Shown in pieces: positions 1 through 10,566 of a DNA stretch of 64,000 bases. This stretch comes from Tetmemena sp. SeJ-2015 (Eukaryota; Ciliophora; Spirotrichea; Sporadotrichida; Oxytrichidae): the NCBI GenBank assembly GCA_027382625.1, contig JAJKFJ010022597.1:1-64000 (forward strand). The letters run 5' to 3'. The notes beneath the pieces are model-generated. The model was not told the DNA's origin. It did not search any database and saw only the letters and a program-made list of their open reading frames with translations. A program made the translations under genes and the position numbers. Numbering within the stretch: the first letter of the stretch is position 1; each line of letters begins with the position of its first letter.

Positions 1-1411
1 CCAACTATTATTAATTTAGAATTGATTTCGCAAATTTTTAATTTAATCAACCTGAATTATTAGGAAGAGTTTCAATATTCAAGTAATGAAGTTTAGAATG
101 AGTTTAGATTATCTTACTGTAATACAAAGTAACGCATAAAATTACGAGTAATAGAAAGAGTTGTGTGCCCATGAGCACTGTGATTAATTTACCATGCAAA
201 AGTAGAATGACGCTAAACACATTTAGCTTCTGGAAATGGTGGTACAACTTTTTTCAAAGACTCATGATAGTTTCTTCGAAGGAATCATTGCAAAACAGTC
301 TTTTGTAGAATCAACGGAGACCTTCATCGATATCTGAGTAGTTTTGTCAATCATCCAATTGAAGACAAGATAGAATCACTTCTTCTTAGCGAGATCTCAG
401 AATGCTTTAGTGGAAAACCAGCGCTCTCATACTGCAGATGGAGCTCTCGCTTTTTTCGAAAATCATGATTTTATGATATGGCTTCTTGGGGAATGAAATG
501 CCATTCTTAAGATCAAGTCAGAGGATAAAACCAGAGGCTCCGCATTTCACCAAAGAATGCAAAGCCAAATCCAAATCAATTTACCAACCTCTTTACTTTA
601 CCAATTAGTCTTTGATCCAACTAGTATGCTCAGAACCCGAAGTGATTTAGAAGCGCCTCATCCTCCCAACTTCGTCCAACCACAAATAGTAATAACCTCC
701 GTACATCTTTTCTCTTAATCCTTTTTTGTGTATTTTTTTAAAGGTTCAGCCAAAGGTAGCGACCAATGATGAAGCACTGAATGCAGCAGACACCACAGCA
801 GCGGTTCAAGTACAGATGTGAGACTCCATCCAGGGCAAATCCAGGAATTATTTTAATCAGCAAGTTCGACGACGAGGAATGTCTTTTGATAAGTGAAAGA
901 GATTGCACTTCGAGCTGCGCCAACTGACCCAAAGATCATCAACTCCGCCAGCTAGTGTACATGAACCATAAGTGGGGGATTCACTGAGGAAGCGTGCCAC
1001 CAATAAATCAGAGTAGTTTTACACGATTCGCTCATAAAACACAGCCAGCGAACACCAAAAATGCTCAAAGAATGCTCATCCCTGGAATCTTCAACCCTAC
1101 AAAATCAGTTATCAAATGAGCGCAGAGGAATGAAATAAACTTGCCTTAAATAATGCAGTGACAATCAAAGAGTGAGCAAGAAGCTTCAGCGATTCAATCC
1201 TTCAGTTTTGTATGGCGCAGCTCGCATTTTTTTAGTAATAATAATTATTTTATTAAAAATTTAAACGTATATAAGGTTCCACTGTTTTAATTAATCATTT
1301 CACTTAGCGAAGTCCTTCTCTCCTCATTTAATCTTAATATAATAAACTGCCTTAATCTTAATTCAAATTTTAAAAATGGTGAGGACTCTCTCAGCCTCGC
1401 CGGCTCTATTA
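1..1411 (+). repeat. Left arm of a perfect long inverted repeat
   Basis: Bases 1-1411 are the reverse complement of 1711-3121 (paired positions always sum to 3122), with no mismatch noticed at the points compared. The pairing starts at the first base of the window, so the arm may extend further upstream. The plus strand of this arm carries the mirror copy of the coding region described for the right arm. The arm could be a real germline palindrome or a fold-back artefact at a contig end or from DNA amplification. Confidence 0.95.
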
Positions 1412-3072
1412 TGAGCAATTATTTTTGTTGTTGAACTATTCACATAAGTTATTGTACATTTAGAAATCGGTAGGGTTCATTTACTCTAACATCTGCTCAA
1501 TCATACTCGATCTCATCAGAGATGACTAATTGTCTTCATGTCTGCTGTAATCATTTGAGATGTCATCCTCATCCTCATCTTCATCTTCCTTTTCATTCCC
1601 ACTTATTTCAACTAATCTGTTTTGGTCATAGATAGCAGTCTGCAACTGATGATCCATCTTCTCATAATTAGGGAAGTAATGCTTGCGTTATGAATCCGAT
1701 TTAAATTAAGTAATAGAGCCGGCGAGGCTGAGAGAGTCCTCACCATTTTTAAAATTTGAATTAAGATTAAGGCAGTTTATTATATTAAGATTAAATGAGG
1801 AGAGAAGGACTTCGCTAAGTGAAATGATTAATTAAAACAGTGGAACCTTATATACGTTTAAATTTTTAATAAAATAATTATTATTACTAAAAAAATGCGA
1901 GCTGCGCCATACAAAACTGAAGGATTGAATCGCTGAAGCTTCTTGCTCACTCTTTGATTGTCACTGCATTATTTAAGGCAAGTTTATTTCATTCCTCTGC
2001 GCTCATTTGATAACTGATTTTGTAGGGTTGAAGATTCCAGGGATGAGCATTCTTTGAGCATTTTTGGTGTTCGCTGGCTGTGTTTTATGAGCGAATCGTG
2101 TAAAACTACTCTGATTTATTGGTGGCACGCTTCCTCAGTGAATCCCCCACTTATGGTTCATGTACACTAGCTGGCGGAGTTGATGATCTTTGGGTCAGTT
2201 GGCGCAGCTCGAAGTGCAATCTCTTTCACTTATCAAAAGACATTCCTCGTCGTCGAACTTGCTGATTAAAATAATTCCTGGATTTGCCCTGGATGGAGTC
2301 TCACATCTGTACTTGAACCGCTGCTGTGGTGTCTGCTGCATTCAGTGCTTCATCATTGGTCGCTACCTTTGGCTGAACCTTTAAAAAAATACACAAAAAA
2401 GGATTAAGAGAAAAGATGTACGGAGGTTATTACTATTTGTGGTTGGACGAAGTTGGGAGGATGAGGCGCTTCTAAATCACTTCGGGTTCTGAGCATACTA
2501 GTTGGATCAAAGACTAATTGGTAAAGTAAAGAGGTTGGTAAATTGATTTGGATTTGGCTTTGCATTCTTTGGTGAAATGCGGAGCCTCTGGTTTTATCCT
2601 CTGACTTGATCTTAAGAATGGCATTTCATTCCCCAAGAAGCCATATCATAAAATCATGATTTTCGAAAAAAGCGAGAGCTCCATCTGCAGTATGAGAGCG
2701 CTGGTTTTCCACTAAAGCATTCTGAGATCTCGCTAAGAAGAAGTGATTCTATCTTGTCTTCAATTGGATGATTGACAAAACTACTCAGATATCGATGAAG
2801 GTCTCCGTTGATTCTACAAAAGACTGTTTTGCAATGATTCCTTCGAAGAAACTATCATGAGTCTTTGAAAAAAGTTGTACCACCATTTCCAGAAGCTAAA
2901 TGTGTTTAGCGTCATTCTACTTTTGCATGGTAAATTAATCACAGTGCTCATGGGCACACAACTCTTTCTATTACTCGTAATTTTATGCGTTACTTTGTAT
3001 TACAGTAAGATAATCTAAACTCATTCTAAACTTCATTACTTGAATATTGAAACTCTTCCTAATAATTCAGGT
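1391..3072 (-). CDS. Unrecognised protein gene, duplicated in the inverted repeat
   Basis: I do not recognise this protein. The minus strand of the right arm (equivalently the plus strand of the left arm, from about base 50) reads as protein-like sequence in one frame through mirror positions 194-700. A likely 43 bp intron follows, then more coding to about mirror position 1230 and an AT-rich gap. Coding-like sequence resumes in the spacer, where the minus strand encodes a very acidic run (EKEDEDEDEDD) followed by Ser/Met/Gln-rich sequence. TAA and TAG are used as Gln. Six in-frame TGA codons (mirror positions 335, 494, 819, 894, 1131 and 1173) sit inside the coding frame and are best read as Trp. 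Other frames are also fairly open because this code has few stops, so the exact frame and ends are uncertain. It appears divergent from the DEK1-like gene. Confidence 0.45.
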
Positions 3073-3121
3073 TGATTAAATTAAAAATTTGCGAAATCAA
3101 TTCTAAATTAATAATAGTTGG
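1711..3121 (-). repeat. Right arm of the long inverted repeat
   Basis: Partner of 1-1411, separated from it by a 299 bp unique spacer (1412-1710). The spacer side is sharply bounded: 1411/1711 still pair while 1412/1710 do not. The outer end of this arm lies two bases before the ATG of the DEK1-like gene, but that limit only reflects where the window begins. Confidence 0.95.
2379..2421 (-). other. Probable 43 bp spliceosomal intron (mirror 701-743)
   Basis: On the coding strand the segment begins GTACAT, is pyrimidine-rich and ends in AAAG. Its removal joins two coding stretches that otherwise lie in different frames. The same intron occurs in the left arm at 701-743. No convincing flanking pointer repeat was seen, which favours an intron over an IES. 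Confidence 0.5.
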
Positions 3122-3122
3122 C

Positions 3123-6100
3123 ATGACGCTCTTCTTCTTCGTTTTCTCGATCTTCAAAATTAAGTGGAACAACTACCAATTTAAGGTAAAATTCATGAGA
3201 TATCCTTCTATTTTGGATTAAGGTAGTGAACGGAGTCTGCTTGCTAATGGCATTCTTGTGTTTCACGGCATATTAATTTGCAGTCATTTTCATGGATGAA
3301 AGTAGTAACATATTACACAAATAGTTTAAAACATATTTTCAAAGAACAGTTATTTCGGCTTCAGCACTGTCTTCTTAAATAGAGTTTATCAAAATTTTTG
3401 AATTCTCTCTTATTATAAATGCGAACTGTTGCATCATTATCCTAATTATATTCCTGAACTCAGCTATCAAGGGATGGAGGTGGACATACTTTAATAAGAC
3501 AGTTTCATATTATATTATAATTGTAAGTATAGAGATTAACCGTGTCATCAAGAGCGAAATTGCAATTATGCCACGGAGAGTGCTAGAGGATAATCCTATT
3601 AGGACAAAAATCCGGAATGTGTCTCAGGCAAAATTCTGATTGCGTTAGAACTGTGCCTTCCCTTTCGGTCTATGTTCCGACTATGAAGAAAATGAGTCAG
3701 TAAGTTTGACGTCTTATCCACTCTACTTTTAGTATAGGAGGGTCTAATGTTTTAACTAGGAGTCGCGGCTAGTGGGACCTGAATGGGCTCTTTTTATCAA
3801 AGATGGCAGTCTTATTCCTCTGATGCCTTTGTTATCCGCGCACTTGCACTATTAAATAGAAAGTTTTGGCCTCTTGCAGTTACTCATGAGTGGTAGTAGA
3901 ATTCCTCGGTCTCGTCTTCACTGACTTTCTAATTTAATAATTATTGCTATCAAAGGAGGATCTGCATCCGACATCCTAATGAACAAACTACCAAAGAGCG
4001 GAAGAATGCCTGACAATCAGAGAGAAGATGACTTTCTTGAGGAAGTTCAAGAGTTCATTTGTATTTTAAGCTTAGTATTCATTAAAGAGTAGAGAGCGAA
4101 TAAAGCTTACTTCCCTGCCTACGAAGACGTTATCGATCTATTTACTATAGGAGGATTAGAAGGTGATAAGGATGATCTAGGCTCTGCATTCGGAGGAGGT
4201 TTACAAAGTGCCTTCCACTAATTACCCATGAACGTTAAGAGATCAGTCTCCTTCTTCCTCTGGTGCTGCGCAACTGCAATCTCTAAATAAAAGTTGAAAA
4301 TATAAGATAATATAATTTGGAATTATTGGCTTATGAATTTAATTTACTTTTGAATCTTGATTGTTTACGCGTACGTTATACATTGGTATATGAACGATTC
4401 CCGACTTGGCTATAAATTTTAAAGCATCTTTTTATGGCTTCGTGACTATGATAGCAGTTCTTTTGACAGATTAAAAAAAATAAAAATAATTGATGTTTAA
4501 CTTTGATTAAGATGTATTTGTGTATCTGATCTACAATTCTGGCATCACTCAGTCCTACACAGTGCTTTGCTTCGCTTGCATGCTGAATAGGCTGATGTTG
4601 TATGTGTTCGGAGGCAACTATTGGATTTACGGTTACATGGTGCTCTATCTCATCTACGGAGTCATTCTCTCCTATATCATTAAACTCAATGCATATAATA
4701 AACCTTTAGTATATGAATTCAACTTTACTAAGAAAAGATTCCCCTTCGAAGATGCCTTTAACGACCTCAACATCGATAAAATAGTCTCATCATTTAGTAT
4801 TCTTTGTGTATGTTAATGATAAACTTTCTCAACAGAATAATCACGTAGATATCTCTAGAGCACCAGAATTCCTTCTGATCTTCATTACTACTCTCTTCCT
4901 GGCTCTTTTTGTTATTCTTTATGTCACTGAGCCCCGTGGAGTGCCCCTGCTCAGACTCTACATTGATATGTTGCCAAATTTGCTATATTTATTGATGAAT
5001 GGGAGTACCCTTACTACATAATCGGAGTATTCTGTCTGTTGTTGATTGCAGCTTTCTTTTCGCTTTTGGGCACCTACCGCCTTTTTATCAGAAAGAAGAG
5101 GAGAATTGAGCCCAGAGTTTTCTACTATATCAAGAACAAAAAGTACGACATGTACTGGGTCTTCATCTCCACCTCCTTCTTCCTCAGTGCTGCAGTCGGT
5201 CTAATTGCCTATTGGATTACTGACATTGTGTCCTATTTCCTCGTCATCATCTTTTAAGTATGTGTATTTTGTACGTGCATGTATGTATGTGTTGAAATGC
5301 TTGAATCTTTGTGTCGATCTTTGCAATAATGTACATGAACGCATTCCTGCACTACAACATGAATGACTACTCCATTCTTCAGGACATCAAAGGTCTTCAA
5401 CGAGAAGATCAAGAACAATAAATAGACAATAGATAGATATATTTCACTTGCATTTGGTTTTAAGAAGCACAATGAGAGACTAGACTAACTCAAAGAGAAG
5501 GTTACTCAGTTCAAGAAAGATCTATTAGAAGGAAAGTCCTCAGGTGTTCAAATACTGTGCTTTTATGAAGTACATGTATTGCAAATGTGTGGGAGATGCG
5601 GCACTTGGTCTTGCTCAAAATATCATCAACAACGATAAGATACAGAAGAAGTAGGTCAAAGAACAAAAGAAAATCCAAGAAGCCAATCAGGCACTCGCAC
5701 TTACTAAGACTAACGGTTTCTTGTCTATGACTGGTGCTCCCAACCAGACTTACCCTATAGAAAGGAGGCAAATAAATGATCTAGATATATTATGATAAGT
5801 TTTGTTTAATTAAGCAGTGCGTTCAACTCAAACAAGCAAGATAATAACTCACAAATTCAAAAATCACCTTAAAACTACAACTCTAAGGGAAGTAACGTCA
5901 ATCAGGCAAGTGTCCAACTTAAGGTGCAGCCAATCACTCTCTCAAAGGTTCAGCCCGTCATTTAACAAACTACAATGAATAACGGAAGCCTAACTCCAAG
6001 CAATTCATATTTCGTCTTAAATCCTCATAAATATAGATCCAAACAACCATGATGACGATGAGAACTTAAGGTACAATATTTAAAGGAGTATATAACTTGA

Positions 6101-9100
6101 TCAACGAGGAAATTCTGAGGAACAACAATGCCAAAGCAACCAGAGATGATGACATGTATGAGGGCGGTGAAGACGAGAATGACCTCAGTGGCCAAAACCT
6201 CAGACTTTAAAATGATGACAAGGAGCTTGAAGGAGAAGATGACGATGGAGATGATTCAACTCATTATTATCCTTCTTCTGATAGGTATAACTATTGAATA
6301 CAACTGATGACGAGCTAGACTTCGAAGCTGAGGGAGAAGAGGCTGATCAAAAGAAGCAGAAGCGCAGACTCAAGCCCATTGCTGATTGGAGAGATGAAGG
6401 TGTCCACCCTATCATGGCATTCTTCACGAACAAACTCCGTCACAACGACTATCAAATCATTTGGTCTCTCATTATTGCTCATGTAGCTCTCATCATTATG
6501 GCTGTCCTTGTATCTGTCGACCAAAATAGCGTTGTCGGAGTGAATATTGCAGTTCCCTTGGTTCACTATACCTATGGCTGCTTTCTCTATGGCTAAAATT
6601 CTTAACACTGACGCCAAGATGACAGTCTATCACTACTTCTTTTTCTTTGCTGCTTATTGCATTCAGTATGGCTGGGCTATAGCAAACTTGTTCATCTCTT
6701 ACTCTAGATCAGATATTGATCCCACTCTCCCGGTTCCAGCTGGAGCAGGTACCTATATGGTCGTCTACTTGATGGTCATTCCCTTCATTACTAGTTCAGT
6801 CTCTGCAGCCTCAAAATGGATTGATGACAAAGGAAAACTATCTCCATTCTTATTCATTCAGCTCTTACTTTCCTTCCTCCAAGGAATCGGCATGTTCAAT
6901 TGCATTTTATAATAAGCAAAATAAAGCTATGTTGGTACTTGCTTATGTGTATATGACCTATATTCAAGGTATCATAGTAAATTTATTGCATAGACTTGGC
7001 AATTATTAACTTCATTTTGTTAGTTTATCAGTAATCGTGGCTGCACTACTGTATATAATCTCTTAGGTCTACATCTATGCGAAGAATGACTATTACATGC
7101 CCAACTTGTGGTCTGCTATTAACATCATCATAGTGATAGCCATCATCATTGCAGCCACAGTGGTTTCTTTCTTCTTCGATTCCTACAGAACTTTCACTGG
7201 TATATCAATCTCTTGCTGGGTAACTATCATATTTAAACTAGATAGGGATTTTATAAACTGCAGCTTTGTTTATTGTGTATGCTATATCTGAAATTGGCTC
7301 TGACCTTGCAGCTATGGAGAAGAAGCCAGTATTCTTCTCTCCTTGGATTTTCCCAGTGTACATCTATAATCCCAAAAAGAACGACGTTGAGTCACACAGC
7401 TTCCCCACCGCATCACTTTTGATAGGTCTCTCAATCCTTATCCTATGGTCAGTGCTTTGCTCCTGCTGGGTCTATCCTCATAATTATCTAAAAACTTACT
7501 TCCATAAAATTTCTTCTTCTGATGAAATAATGTAGGAGTGTCCCTCGGCATCCTGTTTGAGCTCATCCTGATTATCTCGTGCTTCCACTTGATTGGAGTG
7601 TCAGGTCATCAGCTCAAATCTTGTACAGAGGAAATCGACAAGAAGATTATTAGAAGAGCCTGGCTAGATGCTAAACAAGGCTACATCAATAACAGATCTG
7701 CTATCAATAGTTGCATTTGTTTATTAAGAACAAGTCTCTACATCACCCCCTTATATTATAATAGAGAGCAGCTGGTAACTTATGAGAAGATAAAGTACCA
7801 GAGAGATATATTCAGAAACTACATGCGCATCCTTGAAGAGAGAAGCTCACTCAATCTAGAGGAGAAAGACGAAGGAGTTATATTGATGGATGATGAAATT
7901 AGTCAAGAATGACATTGCAGATAATATAGATGAGAACAAGGTAAATCTGGGAAGCAAGCCAAGCTGCTATTCTTATCTATTCGATCTAGAGAAGGAACAA
8001 AACAGGATTTACAAGGAAGAGCTTGAACTTATCGTTTAGTTCCATAGTTATACTTAAGTTTGTATAGAAATATAAGGCATTGATTCCAATTGCTTCTTGT
8101 CCAGCAAGCTGAAAATCTGCAAGAGTAGAAGAAGAAGTATCTCTTCACTTTCCTTAATGAAAAGAAGGCAGCTCTGTTCGCATTAGGTATAGTTATCACA
8201 ATCCCTGATCAAGGATCTATGTCTATTAGATACGCTCGTGTCATACTCAAATTCAAAAGCTCTCTCCCGAGAAACAGACCATGTTCAATAATCTCAGAGA
8301 CCACTATATTCAGGAGTAAAGAGATATCGATGAAAAGAGAAGAGAGGCAGCTATGATAGAGGAGGAAAAGGAAAAAGAAAGATAGGAAATGCTTTCTCAA
8401 ATGTCAGAAGAGAAGAAGAAACTTCTTGCTTCAGTGACTATGGATATGCCAGTAGATAAAATGCCTGACTGCGAAATGAAATGGGAAAAGATTAAACTGG
8501 AAGCTCAACAAGGAAAGAAGTTTGTAGATAACTAGTTTAAGGCAGGACCAGAAGCACTGGGACCTAACTGCTTAAATAGAGGTGTAAGTCAGTGGACCAG
8601 AGCAAGTGACAAGCCTCAATGTGTTCTATACAAGGATAAGATCAACCATCTTGATGTCGTGCAAGGTGCACTTGGTGATTGCTATTTCCTCTCAGCTATT
8701 AAATAGGTCTTCATATTATATCTTTGAGAGCTTAATTTTTTAGGATTAGTGTGCTTGGCGAGAAGTTTGTGAGGAAGATTATTCTATCAACTGAAGAAGA
8801 ATGGAAATTGACAGGCGCTATCTGCGTTCAATTCTTCAAGGAAGGAGAGCCTGAGCTTATTATTATTGATGACATGTTCCCAGCCTATCCTAACTAGGAT
8901 TGGGTGTTCGTGAAGGGTGGTGACCAGGGTGACGAAATATGGCCCATGATTTTAGAAAAGGCTTATGCTAAAATGTACGGTACTTACAACTACATCGAAG
9001 CTGGAAAGGTTCAATATGATTATTGATATTAGACCAACCTAAACTTTACTTTAAATTGACTCTATATGCATTAGCTGACATGACTGATGGTTTCCCAGAA

Positions 9101-10189
9101 CAGATTGACTTGAAGGTAGATGGAAAGAATACCCAGAAACTTTGGGAAACTCTGAAGACTCTCAAGAGAACAGGTTGTTTAATGGGTGCAGGAAACTTTA
9201 AAATAGATACCTATAATTTAATTGCAGGTAGTCCAGAGCACTCCATGGGAGATAGAGCAATTAATGAAATGGGCATAGTATAGGGTCACGCTTATGCAGT
9301 GCTCGATGTTATTGAAGTTGATGGCCACAAATTGATGATGCTCAGAAACCCTCACGGTTCTTCTGGAGAAGATGGATGCAAAATTTCAAGATATCAAATC
9401 TTAAATTTAAAGAGAAGAGTGGAAGGGAGATTGGTCAGACACCTGCGAAAAGTGGGATCAAAGAATGAGAAACAAGGTTGGCTATACTGAGTCGCAGCGC
9501 GATGGAGTTTTCTGGATGGAAGTGCTTGATTTCGTGCAGCAGTACTCTTACCTGTACATTTGCAGAATCTTGGACACTGACGACGGTTGGAAGGAAGTGA
9601 GGATGGAAGGCAAGTGGCAAGGAGCCTCTGCTGAAGGTCTACCCTCGAGGAAGAATCCCAACGCAAGACTTGATTTCAACCCTCAATATGCAATTACTGT
9701 GACCAAAGCCTTGCGACGGTTTCATCTCTCTTATGCATTAAAAATTTCAAGTCATTTAATGCAAAAGGACAAAGTGAACATGTTCAAAGGAAAGCATTGA
9801 ATCGATTTTGATTAAAATTCATTTCATATTTTAAGTTAGCACTCTATCTTCTTTATGGTGAGCAAGACTGGAGGAAAGAGAATCAATAAAGTGGACAAGA
9901 ATACTCTCGTTGCAAAATCTGGCAATCCAATTAATCTTAACATTCATCACTGCTGAGTGTGATTTTGACAAGTCTGTATCCTACCCTTACAAGTTTACTA
10001 TCATGATATCTGAAATATTGAATTCATGAGTTTTAAATCAGATTAATGATTGCTAATGCAGAGCATGGAGATGAAGGAGAAGGCGATTTCGAATTTTTAG
10101 TTTACGCAACTGACCCCAACTTGAAAGTTGAACCCCTCCCACTAGCCAAGGACTTCCCATCTTCTGGAAAAGCCAAGGACATAGAGTGA
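3123..10189 (+). CDS. DEK1: DEK1-like transmembrane calpain (TML calpain)
   Basis: This encodes a large membrane-anchored cysteine protease. The first part (about 3123-8000) is many hydrophobic segments with a charged Gln/Lys-rich loop near 5600-6300. Next comes a juxtamembrane region, then a CysPc protease core from about 8470 with the catalytic Cys in QGALGDCYFLSA (codon 8680), the His in GHAYAVLD (about 9286) and the Asn in RNPHG. A C2-like domain follows, including VSKTGGKRI and VYATDPNLKVEPLP. This order is that of plant DEK1 and of ciliate large transmembrane calpains. TGA occurs in frame at 3637, 3922, 4351 and 9798 with conserved sequence continuing beyond each; the final TGA (10187) is taken as stop. 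At least six IESs interrupt it. One-base slips occur near 4496, 9706 and 9942, each at a short homopolymer. The ATG at 3123 opens a hydrophobic segment; an earlier start cannot be excluded because the inverted repeat abuts it. Confidence 0.85.
3181..3217 (+). other. IES with 8 bp pointer TTAAGGTA (DEK1-like gene)
   Basis: TTAAGGTA occurs at 3181-3188 and again at 3218-3225. Deleting 37 bp (one repeat plus the AT-rich insert) joins NNYQFK to VVNGVC in one frame. Without deletion the reading shifts. Confidence 0.8.
8698..8744 (+). other. IES with pointer ATTA next to the calpain active-site cysteine
   Basis: ATTA is at 8698-8701 and 8745-8748. Deleting 47 bp gives the continuous sequence GDCYFLSAISVLGEK, as expected just after the catalytic Cys. 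The alternative GT-AG intron inside the insert would leave a wrong frame. Confidence 0.85.
9006..9052 (+). other. Probable IES with minimal pointer AA (calpain core)
   Basis: The frame changes between YIEAGK and LTLYALADMTDG, which should be adjacent in a calpain core. A 47 bp deletion between AA at 9006 and AA at 9053 restores it. The repeat is short, so the exact boundary is uncertain. Confidence 0.6.
9366..9411 (+). other. IES with 7 bp pointer GAGAAGA (calpain core)
   Basis: GAGAAGA occurs at 9366-9372 and 9412-9418. Deleting 46 bp joins the RNPHGSSG region to EEWKGDWSDTCEKW, the segment that normally follows it. The insert is AT-rich and has no GT-AG ends. Confidence 0.85.
9733..9758 (+). 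other. 26 bp IES with pointer ATGCA (calpain C2-like domain)
   Basis: ATGCA is at 9733-9737 and 9759-9763. Removal gives PCDGFISLMQKDKVNMFKGK, which fits the C2-like domain of calpains. The 21 bp unique insert is almost entirely A and T. Confidence 0.8.
9807..9851 (+). other. IES with pointer TTT (calpain C2-like domain)
   Basis: TTT at 9807 and at 9852 flank a 45 bp segment with TGA and AT-rich sequence. Removal joins KHWIDF to MVSKTGGKRI (the W is a TGA codon at 9798). The pointer is short, so the exact cut could shift by a base or two. Confidence 0.6.
10003..10045 (+). other. IES with pointer ATGAT (calpain C2-like domain)
   Basis: ATGAT is at 10003-10007 and 10046-10050. Deleting 43 bp gives YPYKFTIMIANAEHGDEGEG in one frame, matching the end of a calpain C2-like domain. 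Confidence 0.85.
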
Positions 10190-10566
10190 CTAATTTAGAA
10201 GTAATATGAATTCAGAGCACTATACAATAAAACATATGTAAAAGCTCCTCTAATAAATACAAGATAATTTTTTCATTTTCCTTCTCTTCATCTCTAAAAA
10301 ATCTTATATGAAGAAAGAAATTATCACAATAAGTTTATACTGCTAATGATAAATCGTCTCCATTGAATCATAATTTTGATAAATGCTTGTTGAAAAAATT
10401 CAAAAATATTTGAAAATACTAAATTATGCGATTATTTTAAGCTAGATGTTTTGAGATATAATTTATAGCCCAAAAGTTTAAATTGGGAGCTTTACTTGGC
10501 ATTCATTATACTTAAAAATTAGAATGGACTTGGAAACGTCATAATTAGCCACTACTGATTTTAAGA
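10190..10566. other. AT-rich intergenic stretch
   Basis: Between the TGA of the calpain gene and the ATG at 10567. It is AT-rich with poly-A/T runs and no protein-like reading that I trust. It probably holds the 3' region of the calpain gene, germline-limited spacer and the upstream region of the next gene. Confidence 0.5.

Noticed and set aside
738..2384. Open frame of 64 codons present in both arms of the inverted repeat
   Set aside because: It lies antisense to the better coding reading and has Cys/Leu-rich composition typical of shadow frames.
1..3121. Transposon with terminal inverted repeats
   Set aside because: No transposase or target-site duplication was seen and the arms are gene-like, so a mobile element is not supported.
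3700..3732. Apparent GTAAGT...AG intron in the DEK1-like gene
   Set aside because: The segment is 33 bp, open in frame, and reading through it gives continuous sequence from NCAFPFGLCSDYEENES onward; splicing is possible but not needed.
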